Below are positions 42,061 through 52,200 of a DNA stretch of 64,000 bases, in pieces (positions within the stretch are counted from its first letter, which is position 1; each line of letters starts with the position of its first letter). The stretch comes from Mycolicibacterium bacteremicum (GTDB lineage: Bacteria; Actinomycetota; Actinomycetes; Mycobacteriales; Mycobacteriaceae). Below the pieces are notes generated by a model that had not been told where the DNA came from, made no database searches, and was given only the letters and a program-made list of their open reading frames with translations. The position numbers and the translations under genes are program-made. The stretch is from contig NZ_MVHJ01000021.1 of assembly GCF_002086115.1 (NCBI RefSeq), positions 1 to 64,000 of the forward strand, given 5' to 3'.

Positions 42061-45000
42061 TCCACCCACCAGCGCACGTGAACCCGCTTGCCGTGTTCGG
42101 CGATGGCCTTCTCCAGGTCGGCCGTCAGGCCGGGGATATCGGCGGTGTTTCTGAGTGTGACGTCGCCCTTGGCTGTCCGCGGCGGCGTGGGGGGCGGAGT
42201 CACGGGCTCGTCGTCGACCACCCAGGCGACCAGTTTGTTCTCGACGGAGGAGAGCTCATCGCTGAGTGAGCGGCCCGGCACTGAGATCGCCTCATGCAGT
42301 GCCTTCTCGATGGCGCGGGCGTTATCGCCGGTGGCATCGGCCCGCTCGACACCTTGATGCAGCTTCTCGACGAGCTTCCACTTGAAGTTGCGCAGCGCTG
42401 CGGTGTCGCGTGCAGCGTCGTTTCGGATCTGCCCCGCCGTCTCGGCCGCCACGGGCAACGCCGCGGCGGCTGCCTTGTTGATCACCGGCACGGTGCCCGA
42501 CGTGGCGTGCAGCTGCTCCATGAGCGTGCGCAGGGCAGAGGCGGCGGTGAGGCGGTCACCGCCACCGGCGGTCATACCCAGCTGCTGATAGCGGGTCTCC
42601 AACTCCTCGATGAGGTAGGTCAGCTGACTGGTGCTTTCGGTGGCTTTGGCGCGAACCTGGGTGGCGAAGTCGGCAGCATTGGCGCCGGTCAGATAGGTGC
42701 GAGGCATGGTGTAGCCGAACAGCTTTGACGCTGTCATCCGGGCGTCGTCCCATGCTTGCTGCTCAGGCAACTCCTCGGCACGCAGCTCGATATTGGGTCG
42801 TAACCGGCCCAGCGCGGGTGGTGTCATCGCTTGCCCGGCTTCGAACCACGCCCGTTTGCGCAGCAGGGCCCAGGCGCTGATCACCAGGTCCCGTGCCTCG
42901 GGGCTCAGCCCCCACGCCGGGGTGAGCCCGTCGATGTGCTGCTGCAGCCCGCCGATGGTCACCGGGTCGGCGGCGTGAGCGGCACGGTCGAGTTCGCCGG
43001 CCCAATACGCGAACGACTCCTCGCCGAACAGGTAGTGGTCCTCGGTGGCCTTGCCGAGACCCAACGGGGCAGCGACACGGCGGACGGCTTTCCGATCGGC
43101 GCCGGAATTGGTGGGGACGCGGCCATCACGGTGGGCGGAGGCCTGCTCCACGTAGTCGCGGACGGTTTCGTAGTTGCGTGCGGTGACCTCTTCGTCGCTG
43201 GGATCGAAGGCGGGGTGGCGCGGGTAGGTCGCCGTGAAGGCCTGGTCGACGAGTTTCAGGAGCGCGTCTTCGAGGCTGGCGGCCGGTGGCATCGCCGGGC
43301 TGAAGTCGCGGGACAGCGAGGTCAGGACGTCGAATTGGGTTGACTCGTCGGTGATGCGCTTCGGATCGTGCGGTTCGGTGCCGTAGGCCTGCTTGAGTAC
43401 GTTTTCGATGCTGGTCCGGGTACCGCTGAGCAGGTTCTCCAGGATGCCGCGGGCCTGCGCGCGGTCGGTCGCCGGGAGGTGGTCGGAGTTCTCTTCCCAG
43501 CGGTCGCCGCTGCCGGTGAACAGCCAGTCGAGTTTGACCAGCAGTGCCAGATCCTCCATTGCGGCCTCGGTGAAGAACCGCGGCAGCCACACCAGGGTGT
43601 TGCGGTCACCGTGGGACAGCAGCCGGTCGATGCGGCTCACGTCGTCGGCGCTGGTGAAACCGGCCTCATCGAAGGGATAGTCGACGACGATCCGCCAGGT
43701 GCCCGGCCGGTGGTCGAAGGTCTGCTCGGGCAGCGAGCTGGCGTCGCGGACGTTGCCGAACACGATGTCGACTTCGCGGCGCGATCCGCGCCAGATGACG
43801 GTTCGGCTGGCGGCGCCGCTCAGGTCGTCCTGCCCGGTCACACCGAGCGCCTTGTGGATGAGGCGACGCAGCAGGACACGTCGGCGTCCCGAATTATCCT
43901 CGCCGCGAACACGTTCCAATATCGATTGGTAGTCAACGTCGGCGAGTTGCACCCGGATAACGGGGTTGGCGGCATCGGAGACGTTGATCTCCGGCACTTC
44001 CTTGGATGACCAATCCCGGACGATGGCGAGCACGGTGCGGGCCTCGCCGCCGGCCATCCGCGATTTGATCGAGCCGTGGTTGAGTGCGGCGAGCCGGGCC
44101 GCGGTGATATCGCGCAGCGCGGGAACCTTCGGGGCGATCGCTGAAAGCAGCAGGGTCTTGGCGACCCGCTCCTGCCCGCGGAAACCGGCCGGTACCGAGG
44201 CCGGCTCGGAGTCGAGTTGCTCTCTGCTGACTGAATGCTTCTCCAGCAATGCTGGCAGCAGCCGGTTCTTGTACAGGTCGTTGGCGGCCTTGAACATGGC
44301 GCCGGCGTGCCCATCGATGGGGTCACCGCCGTCAACGATGTAGTCGTAGGAATCACCGACCGGAATCAGATCCTCGACGGTGAGGGTGTCGCGGCGGTCG
44401 ACGAGCATGCGCTGCATCACCTTGAGCGCGGTGCGTTCCCGCTGCATCACCGAAGACAGGTTGCGCAGTGTGGACACCAACGCCGGAGAGAACGGGTAGG
44501 TAAGCCGGAAGTCCTGAGCAGACGCGCCACGATGGTGTTCATCGGTGTTCAAGCTGTCCTGCAACACATCCCACACGTCCTTGGAACGGGTGAGGTTATT
44601 GAACGCCTCATCGAGGATCGCACGGGCGGCCTCGTCCTTCGGCTTCAGCAGCCGGGCGTGCGCGACCTCGGCGAGGTTGTCATCACCGAGTTGAATCTCC
44701 CGAAAACGGCCCTGCTGATACTGAAAGGCACGGTCGAGGGCTTCCTGTTCGGCGCCGGAGGCTCCGGCATCGGCGAACCACTTGCGCAGATCCATCTGCC
44801 GGGAGATGAAGGAGATCAGGGGGATGGCGCGGTTGCGCCCCGAGGATTCGACCAGCTTGGTGATCTTCTGGGATTCGCGGGCGAAGAACTCGGTGTCGCG
44901 GACCGAGAACGCCAGCCACAGCACCAGTTCGTCGAGGAACAGCACCACGCCGTCGTAGCCGAGCGATTTGGCGTGTTCGGTGATGACCACCAGTCCCCGG

Positions 45001-45725
45001 TCGAGGTCAACGTAATCGGCGGTCTCGGTGAACGATTTGAAGTAGCCGTTGACCAATGCGGACACCAGCTCGCGGCGCTCGCTGTCCTCGGCCGATGCCT
45101 GGCGGGCCGCCTGGTAGCGCGGCAGGTCCCAGGCACCGTCGACCAGTTTGCCCCAACCCCCGCCGCCTCCGGAGCCGCCGCCGAGCCCGGCGAGGAACTC
45201 GTCATCACCCATGCGGGCGCGGAGGTTTTCGGCATCGGCGAGCAGGCTGTCCGAGAGGTGCACTGCGGGAAGCGGTGCATCGGGGTGCAGTCGGGTGATC
45301 TGGTCGACGTAGCCGCGGAGGACGGCCTGTTCCAGGCTCTTGGCGCCGAGCAGGTGGTAGGTGAGCCGCAGGATCTTCTTGCCGGACAGTTCCCCGTCGT
45401 AGTGGCCGGTGAGGTGCTGGAACTTGGTGGTGCGGATTGCGGGGTGGTTGCCGAGCAACGCGTACAGCACGGCCATGAAGTGGCTCTTGCCGGAGCCGAA
45501 GGATCCGGAGAGATAGGCGGCGCGGGAGGTGTTCTTGTTCAACGCGTCGGCGACAAGATCGATGGCCGCGGTAAAATTGTCGCGCAGCGATTCGGTGATG
45601 ACGTACTCGTCCAGGGTGGCCTGGATATGGGCTTCGTCGTTGGTGCTGTCGGTGAGTTTTAGTACGTAATCGTTGCTATCTGACCGGATGGGAATGGCGA
45701 TGACGTCGCGGAGCAGTGTGGTCAT
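42057..45725 (-). CDS. pglY: BREX/Pgl ATPase PglY (BrxC-like)
   Basis: A 1,222-residue ATPase. Walker A is SGSFGSGKSHFMAVLY near residues 72-87, with GVVLFLDELVLWLAF as Walker B. The middle and C-terminal parts are long helical segments (for example TYLIEELETRYQQLGMTAGG). PglY/BrxC is a core subunit of the BREX complex. Overlaps pglX and pglZ by four bases each. High GC and codon use agree with the host, unlike mcrBC. Confidence 0.92.
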   Translation of the reverse strand: MTTLLRDVIAIPIRSDSNDYVLKLTDSTNDEAHIQATLDEYVITESLRDNFTAAIDLVADALNKNTSRAAYLSGSFGSGKSHFMAVLYALLGNHPAIRTTKFQHLTGHYDGELSGKKILRLTYHLLGAKSLEQAVLRGYVDQITRLHPDAPLPAVHLSDSLLADAENLRARMGDDEFLAGLGGGSGGGGGWGKLVDGAWDLPRYQAARQASAEDSERRELVSALVNGYFKSFTETADYVDLDRGLVVITEHAKSLGYDGVVLFLDELVLWLAFSVRDTEFFARESQKITKLVESSGRNRAIPLISFISRQMDLRKWFADAGASGAEQEALDRAFQYQQGRFREIQLGDDNLAEVAHARLLKPKDEAARAILDEAFNNLTRSKDVWDVLQDSLNTDEHHRGASAQDFRLTYPFSPALVSTLRNLSSVMQRERTALKVMQRMLVDRRDTLTVEDLIPVGDSYDYIVDGGDPIDGHAGAMFKAANDLYKNRLLPALLEKHSVSREQLDSEPASVPAGFRGQERVAKTLLLSAIAPKVPALRDITAARLAALNHGSIKSRMAGGEARTVLAIVRDWSSKEVPEINVSDAANPVIRVQLADVDYQSILERVRGEDNSGRRRVLLRRLIHKALGVTGQDDLSGAASRTVIWRGSRREVDIVFGNVRDASSLPEQTFDHRPGTWRIVVDYPFDEAGFTSADDVSRIDRLLSHGDRNTLVWLPRFFTEAAMEDLALLVKLDWLFTGSGDRWEENSDHLPATDRAQARGILENLLSGTRTSIENVLKQAYGTEPHDPKRITDESTQFDVLTSLSRDFSPAMPPAASLEDALLKLVDQAFTATYPRHPAFDPSDEEVTARNYETVRDYVEQASAHRDGRVPTNSGADRKAVRRVAAPLGLGKATEDHYLFGEESFAYWAGELDRAAHAADPVTIGGLQQHIDGLTPAWGLSPEARDLVISAWALLRKRAWFEAGQAMTPPALGRLRPNIELRAEELPEQQAWDDARMTASKLFGYTMPRTYLTGANAADFATQVRAKATESTSQLTYLIEELETRYQQLGMTAGGGDRLTAASALRTLMEQLHATSGTVPVINKAAAAALPVAAETAGQIRNDAARDTAALRNFKWKLVEKLHQGVERADATGDNARAIEKALHEAISVPGRSLSDELSSVENKLVAWVVDDEPVTPPPTPPRTAKGDVTLRNTADIPGLTADLEKAIAEHGKRVHVRWWVE

Positions 45726-48700
45726 GACGTCTTCCTGGTGCGTGGTTTACGGGTGGGTTCGGGTTTCCACTTGGTGAGTTCGGTGACGGTGAGGTGATTC
45801 TCGGCAAGGCGGGTGGTGAGTTCATCGGCGATGGTGTCGGCGACGGATTCGCCGTATTCCGGGTCGATCTCGTTGTGCCACTGCTGCACCCAGAGGAGCA
45901 GTTCGTGTAATCCGGCGAGCATCGGGATGAGTTTGGGGGTGTCCCAGCCGTCTTCGATGCGTTGGCTGATCAGACCGGCCAGAGCCAGAGCCTGGTCGGC
46001 GTGGTCCCAGCCGGCCCAGCCGAGTAGCTCGGTGGTGTCGGAGTCACGGCCGGCGCCGGGGTAGGAGATGAAGCGTTCCTTGGGGACGTCGAGCTTGCCG
46101 CGATGGGACCAGTACGAAGTCTTGGCGAAGTCGGCAGGCTTGTACTTCGGTGGCACCGGGATCGGCGCGTCAAGCTTCTCGCCGCGATCCTCACGGCGCT
46201 GCAGCTCCCAGGTCTGCTCCCACACGGCCCGCTTCTCCAGCCCGGCGGGCTTGTAGCGGTAGGCGGATAGGTATGGAACCGATTCGTCGGCAAGGAGTTT
46301 CGCGAGAGCGGTCCCGGTGGCGATGTTGTTGTCGCCTGCCCACAGCCTCAGCACGTTACGGAAGTCGTCGTTGCGGTCAAGTACGTCGGCGAGCTGAGCC
46401 ACCGACATCGGTGTGGGGCGGCCCTCCCGGTCGAACCACAACGACTTGTCTTCCACCCGGTCGAGCAGCCAATCACGCAGCGCGGATTGCACCTGCTTGT
46501 CCCACGGCTCAACAGCCCAGCGACGCTTGTACTCGGGGCGCTCCAAGAGTCGAATGTGTGCGTTGGACTCGATGGTGTCGAGGCGTCGTTGAATGAGTGC
46601 TTGGTAGTCGGCGGGCAGGTGATCGGGGATTTCGGTGATCGGTGTCGACGAGTGGCGTTCAAACCACGCAGTCTCTTCGCCGTCTTTCATGCGACGGGCA
46701 AGTGCAATCTCGAATGTGCGCTGACCAAGGATGACCTCAGGAAATTCACCTGCGTAGGTCAGATCGTCATCGATGAGGCCGTAAACGCGGTAGTAGTCCC
46801 AGTCGAGTTCCTCTTGGCAGGCAATCATCAAGCCACGTAGGCGTTCATACTCGGATCCGGCAGCGGACAATGCGGACGCTGATGGGATCTCGTTAGTCGC
46901 GACTTCCTGCGGCGTCTGCTTTGTGAGAGCTTGCGCGAGATCGTCGAGAATCTTCGCTCGTTCGGTGGAGGTTGACGCCGGTAGAGGAAAGTCACCGACA
47001 GTCGTTGCGTTGTGTTGGTAGCGATCGCTCCAGGCTTCGGCACTGACGCGTGCTCCATCCTGGCCGATCGGATCCCCGCCTTTCGGATAGCAGTTCTGCT
47101 TGAACCAGAAGCACGCCACCGACGAGTTCAGCACCCCGAGCAGCCGCAGATGATCCTCGGTTGATGCACCCTCGGGCAGCTTGATCACCGGTGCAGTTTG
47201 TTTGAAGACCTTGCCGCCGCGGTCGAGAACGAAGTGGTTGTGCGTCGCGACTTCCGCGAAGGTGATGGAGAGGGGCGTAGCGAGCTTCGATGTATAGAGC
47301 TCTTGCCACTCGTACCACTTAAAGCCCCGCTCGACCATTGGGACGCCGAATCGCTTCCGTTGATCGAGCAGCGGCTTGAAGGCGACAAGCCATTTCCCCA
47401 GCACACCAAGGTCTTTGAGTGGCACAGTGGTGAACGCATCGTCGTAAGTCCATCCAGCAGATTGAATGTCGACGAGTGGAGCCCAATCGCGTACGCGGTC
47501 TCCCTCAACTAGGGCGATGTGATTCGTCCATCCAAGTCGTTGGCAGTCTCGCGCTGTGGGAGTCACAAAGAAATCGTCTTGGCCTGTAACGGCAGTAATG
47601 CCGATACTTGTGCATTGCTCGCCCAGTTTCAAGGCTGATGCACGGTCGATTGCTTCCGCAAGTTCGACCGCGCCGCCGCCACTAAGGCTCCACGGGTGCA
47701 CGTTAAGCGTTGACCGGGGGATATCCGTGACGCTGATGTAGCTGTCATCATGGCCAGCAGTGCCGATGTGTGACGTGATCGCCGTCCAGACGAGACCTTC
47801 AGCGGGAACTTTGGGCCGACCGGGTTCGCCGCGTATACCCAAAACTGTTCTGATCGTGTCAGTGCTGGGCCGTTGGTTGCGACCGATGATGATTACAGTT
47901 GGCGTGCCGTGACCCGGGATGTAGGCGCCTGACGTATCTATGACCGATCGAAGGTCGACGCCATTGAGGAATTTCTCGATCAGTTTGGTACCGAATTCAC
48001 GCTTCATGAAAGAGTTTGAGGTGATCTGACCAACCCACCCAGCGGGGCGTTCCCGGCCTGCCGGTCGTCCGAGTCGGATGAATAGTTCCATGAAGGGGAC
48101 CGACAGGACGTACTTGCCATGCGGCGATTCGTAGAGCTGACGGTACGTGTCTCGAAGGGCGGCATCTTTAATGCTGATATATGGCGGATTCCCAACCACC
48201 ACATCATGTTCGCGCTGAAGAATCTCGGTGAGCGCCTCGGTATCCTCGGTGGTGTCAGCCCGTACCGACGGCCCGCTCGCGAGCAGATCGTCCGGCAGCA
48301 GTTGTTGATTCGCACCCCACAACAGGCTGTCACCGGCGGCGAGGTGCGGCGTGTAGGCGATGCGCTGTTCGAGGCTGGTATCGCCGGCCGCTTGCAGCGC
48401 GGCGACGAGTAGTCGGAAGCGGGCAATCGCGACCGCAAACGGGTTGATGTCTACGCCGTAGATGCCGTCGAGCGCTTTCTCGACCAGTTCTCGCGGTCCG
48501 AGCGCGGGGGAGTGGCGTTGCCACCTCTCGTGCAGGCGATGGAAGGCGCCGAGGAGGAAGTGCCCCGAGCCGCACGTCGGGTCGATGATCGTGAACCCTT
48601 CCAGCGGCCGGTCGGCCAGGGCGGGTTCCATGGTTTGGTCGAGGATGAATTCCTCGACGAATTCCGGGGTTTGGAGCAGGGCATAGGTCTTCTTTGCGTG

Positions 48701-49291
48701 CTCGGAGAGATCCTGATAGATGTCGCCGAGGAAGCGGGTATCCATGCAGGCGAACGAGAACAACGGCGCGCCATCGCCGGCCTGCTGCCACCAGAACTCC
48801 AGTAGCTCAAGTGCGGCGTCACCGGAGGGTGCGACTAGATGCATGGGTGAGAACCGGTCCACCAGGCCCGCGGTGGCGGGGAACTTGGTGAAGTGGTCGC
48901 TGATCTGGGTGAGCCATTCTCGGTCGGTGTCTTCGGGGTGGGCTTGGAAGTAGGCGCGGCGCGCATCAAGCGCGTGGGCGCGTGCATCGGCGTCGGCGCC
49001 GGAGATCCAGCGCGGTGTCACCAGCGCGTTGTCCTCGCAGTAGCGGGCGAACACCGTCAACAGCACCCACGCCACCGCGGCCTGGGTCACCCGGTCATTG
49101 CGCCATTCCGGCCACGCCGCCGCGGTCCGGTTCGCCGCGGCCGCCTTGTCGTAGTCGCGCTTCCACGCGTCGAACACGCCGTCTTGTCGTGAATCGGGGT
49201 CGTCGCCGTCGACCCGAGCCCGCAGATCGGCCTCCAGGTCCAGCACCAACCGGCGCAGTGCTGCCACCATGTTCGATGGAGCCGAGGCCAT
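45722..49291 (-). CDS. pglX: BREX/Pgl adenine-specific DNA methyltransferase PglX
   Basis: A 1,189-residue N6-adenine methyltransferase that marks host DNA and takes part in exclusion. S-adenosylmethionine motif DPTCGSGHFLLGAF (about residue 237) and catalytic NPPY in VVVGNPPYIS (about 366). The C-terminal half (about 560-1190) is the target-recognition and coupling region with many aromatic residues. ATG 49291 shares its A with the pglW stop (TGATG); a GTG at 49294 is the alternative. Confidence 0.93.
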   Translation of the reverse strand: MASAPSNMVAALRRLVLDLEADLRARVDGDDPDSRQDGVFDAWKRDYDKAAAANRTAAAWPEWRNDRVTQAAVAWVLLTVFARYCEDNALVTPRWISGADADARAHALDARRAYFQAHPEDTDREWLTQISDHFTKFPATAGLVDRFSPMHLVAPSGDAALELLEFWWQQAGDGAPLFSFACMDTRFLGDIYQDLSEHAKKTYALLQTPEFVEEFILDQTMEPALADRPLEGFTIIDPTCGSGHFLLGAFHRLHERWQRHSPALGPRELVEKALDGIYGVDINPFAVAIARFRLLVAALQAAGDTSLEQRIAYTPHLAAGDSLLWGANQQLLPDDLLASGPSVRADTTEDTEALTEILQREHDVVVGNPPYISIKDAALRDTYRQLYESPHGKYVLSVPFMELFIRLGRPAGRERPAGWVGQITSNSFMKREFGTKLIEKFLNGVDLRSVIDTSGAYIPGHGTPTVIIIGRNQRPSTDTIRTVLGIRGEPGRPKVPAEGLVWTAITSHIGTAGHDDSYISVTDIPRSTLNVHPWSLSGGGAVELAEAIDRASALKLGEQCTSIGITAVTGQDDFFVTPTARDCQRLGWTNHIALVEGDRVRDWAPLVDIQSAGWTYDDAFTTVPLKDLGVLGKWLVAFKPLLDQRKRFGVPMVERGFKWYEWQELYTSKLATPLSITFAEVATHNHFVLDRGGKVFKQTAPVIKLPEGASTEDHLRLLGVLNSSVACFWFKQNCYPKGGDPIGQDGARVSAEAWSDRYQHNATTVGDFPLPASTSTERAKILDDLAQALTKQTPQEVATNEIPSASALSAAGSEYERLRGLMIACQEELDWDYYRVYGLIDDDLTYAGEFPEVILGQRTFEIALARRMKDGEETAWFERHSSTPITEIPDHLPADYQALIQRRLDTIESNAHIRLLERPEYKRRWAVEPWDKQVQSALRDWLLDRVEDKSLWFDREGRPTPMSVAQLADVLDRNDDFRNVLRLWAGDNNIATGTALAKLLADESVPYLSAYRYKPAGLEKRAVWEQTWELQRREDRGEKLDAPIPVPPKYKPADFAKTSYWSHRGKLDVPKERFISYPGAGRDSDTTELLGWAGWDHADQALALAGLISQRIEDGWDTPKLIPMLAGLHELLLWVQQWHNEIDPEYGESVADTIADELTTRLAENHLTVTELTKWKPEPTRKPRTRKTS

Positions 49292-52200
49292 CACCGATCT
49301 CCTTCATCATCCCGCGCCGGCACCAGGTCCGGAGTGTGCTTCCATACCAAGAACTGCCCACCCGGCGATCCCAACTGAATCGGTTTACGATCCACCAACG
49401 CGCCGAGCTGTCCACGCAGCTGCGGCAGAATCACCCACACCGGTCGCCGCCGCGGTGCGGCGAGGTCGCTCAATTTCGCCAACACGTCCAGATGGCCGTA
49501 GCGGGCCAGCGGCGACACCTCAGTGAGGATCAGCGGCTCATCGCGTGCATCGCCGTCGAAGACGCTCGCCTCCAGATCTTTCCGCAGCTGCGGCACCACC
49601 CGGTCGATCACCGCACGCAGGCCCCGCGCATCCATCGGCGTCGCATCCGCCGCATCGGCACCGCGCACCAGATCCCACGAGATCCCTTGCTGCTCAGCTA
49701 GAGTGCGCATCGCTTCGATGAGTCGAGCCGTGACGTCGACCAACTTCCCGCCGAATGATCCGGCGAGTTCAGCGGCGACGCGCTCATGCTGGCCGGGTCG
49801 GTCCGCGGGAATGGGAACCCCGACCGCGAGGAAGCCGTGTTCGGCGATGCTGCGGCGCAACACTGCCTGCTGATCGATACCATGGTCTGACTCATCGGAC
49901 ACCGTGGTCGTGGTGGTAGGAACCGCGGTCGGCTTACGGGTGTGTAGCGTCGTCGCACTCGGCGGCTTGGCATCCCGGAATCGATAGGTGCCTGTGCCGG
50001 CGTCCCATTCCAGATTGAGCGTCGTTTGCGCCAGATAGGTATCCAGGTGCGGCGGCGCCGGTACCCTGTCCAGCTCGGGGAAGCGGGCGCTGACCCGGCT
50101 GCGGATCTGCGAAGGAGACAACGACTCCGACTGCGCCAAACCGGTCAGCGCCGTTTGGATGGCGGCGGCCGGAGCGATGTCACGGTTATGCAGTTCGCCG
50201 CGCCCCGACACGGCGGCATGCTTGGAGATGGCGGCCGCCAGTCGGATCAACCGGCTCTCACCGGGGAGCGCCGTGCGGGCGTCGGCATCGTCGTTGACGG
50301 CGCGATACCCGGCCTGGAAGGCGGCACCGAGTTCGCGCGCCGCGGTCGACGGCGGGATGACCACGTTGAGATCCGAGCCGACCATCTCGTCGGCGCGCTT
50401 GGCCGCGGACTCGGCGGCCGCGATCAGTAGCTCGTCGGTGGCGAGCAGCGCCAGCCTTCGGCCATGCCTGCGCCGCACGAAGTCCTTGTTGCCGGTGGCA
50501 GTTTCGTGCTCGCTGACACGTTCCAGAGCCACCCGTAGCAGTCCGCCGGCGGTGCGGTCGGCCTGGGCCTGGTGGTAGAGATCGGGTGAGGGCACCGCGG
50601 CCTCGGGCAAGCGGGCCCGGATCTCTGCGGTCAGCGTGTCGATGGCCGCGACACCCCCGAAGTCAGAGAGCACCTGGCGGGTGATGTCACCGATCGCGTC
50701 GAGCAGGTCTCGGGTGTCCTGTCGCTGCGCCCAGTCGTCCTGCAGCTCCTTCAGCAGTTGTGGCCCGCGCTGGGAGGCCTTGTCCAGGGCGGCGGCCAGT
50801 TCCGTGCTGCTGGCGAAGGCGTCGAGCCCGGGCGTCACCCCCAGGAGAAGCTCGGCGGCGTCCTTGCGGGTGGATGACCGTCCCCCCGACACCGCGGACA
50901 GCAGCACCGCCACCGCGTCGTCGAGACCCATGAGCGCGTCCCCGGAGGTGCGCTTCTTGTCCTTGCCGAGCCGTTTGGCCCAGGCCCGGTAGCGGGCGGT
51001 GATCTCCTTGCGGGTGTCCTTGGCCTCGCGGGCTACCAGCCGATTCAGCCGGGTCGAGTCCAACGCCAGCAGCTCCCCGACGGTGGTGACCTGGACGGAG
51101 GCGAGCGCGGAAACCGCGCGTGCGGTCAGGCCGGCTGCGCCCAGCGGTGTTGCGGCAGTAGCGTTCTCGGCGGCCGTATCGTCTCCGGCATCGGCCGCCT
51201 TCGTGCCGAGCGCCGTGAAGACGGCGCGCCAGGCGCGCAGCATGTCCTCGGCGGTGTCGGGGCGGGCTGCGGCGTCGCGGGACAGCGCCGTCCGGAAAAA
51301 GTCCACCAGCGCGGCGGCGATGCTCGCCTCGAACATCTCGGGCAGCAGGGTGACGTCATCGTCGACGGTGGCGGGGTTGGCGTTCTCGTCTGGCCCGTAG
51401 CAGGGGCGCCCACCCGTGGCCATCTCGAACAGCACCACCGCGGCGCCGTAGCGTTCGGCGGCGCTGTCGTACTGGCGGCGCCCGCCGATGCCGAGGAACG
51501 GGTCCAGGTATGGCGGGGTGCCGGCCTCGACATTGCGGGCATCGACTCCTGCCATGGAGAAGTCGAACATCATCAGATGAGTGTCGGCGCGGGAACTCGA
51601 CTGGTAGACACCGAGATTCGATGGCTTGATATCGCGGTGGGTGACGCCGACCCGCTCGAGCGTCACGACGGCGGTCAACAGGTCGGTGCCCCAACGCTCT
51701 AGTACGTCGATGGATAGCCGGCCGCGGTTGTTTAGTTCCTCGGCCAAGGTGGTTCGTCCGGCGTAGCGCAGCAGCAGCGCGGTGCGGCCACCGACTTCGA
51801 GACGGTCGTACAGGGTGACGATACGGTCTTCGTTCTCCAGCTTGCCGAGCACCTGCGCCTCGGCGTACAGCCGCTCGGCCGCCTCGGCGTCCTTGGCGAC
51901 CTTGAGGACGCGTTCGGCGTCACCGACCTGCTTGTCGAGGACGAGGATGCCGACGGCGGTGGACCCGGCTCCGAGCTTTTGCTTGTAGACAAAGCGGGCG
52001 TCGAGCACGTCGGCCGGCAGCGCGTCGAGGGGGTCGGTGCCGGTGCCCTCGTTGAAGATCTCCTTACGGGCCTGTCCGAGCTCGTCGAGGAAGGTGCCGA
52101 CATCGGCGATCCGCTCGGCGGGGCTGGGATTGGTGGCGTCGAGCACCAGTTGCCGCAGTTTGGTGCGGATCTGCGGCATTTCCGCGGCGAGGTCCAGGCC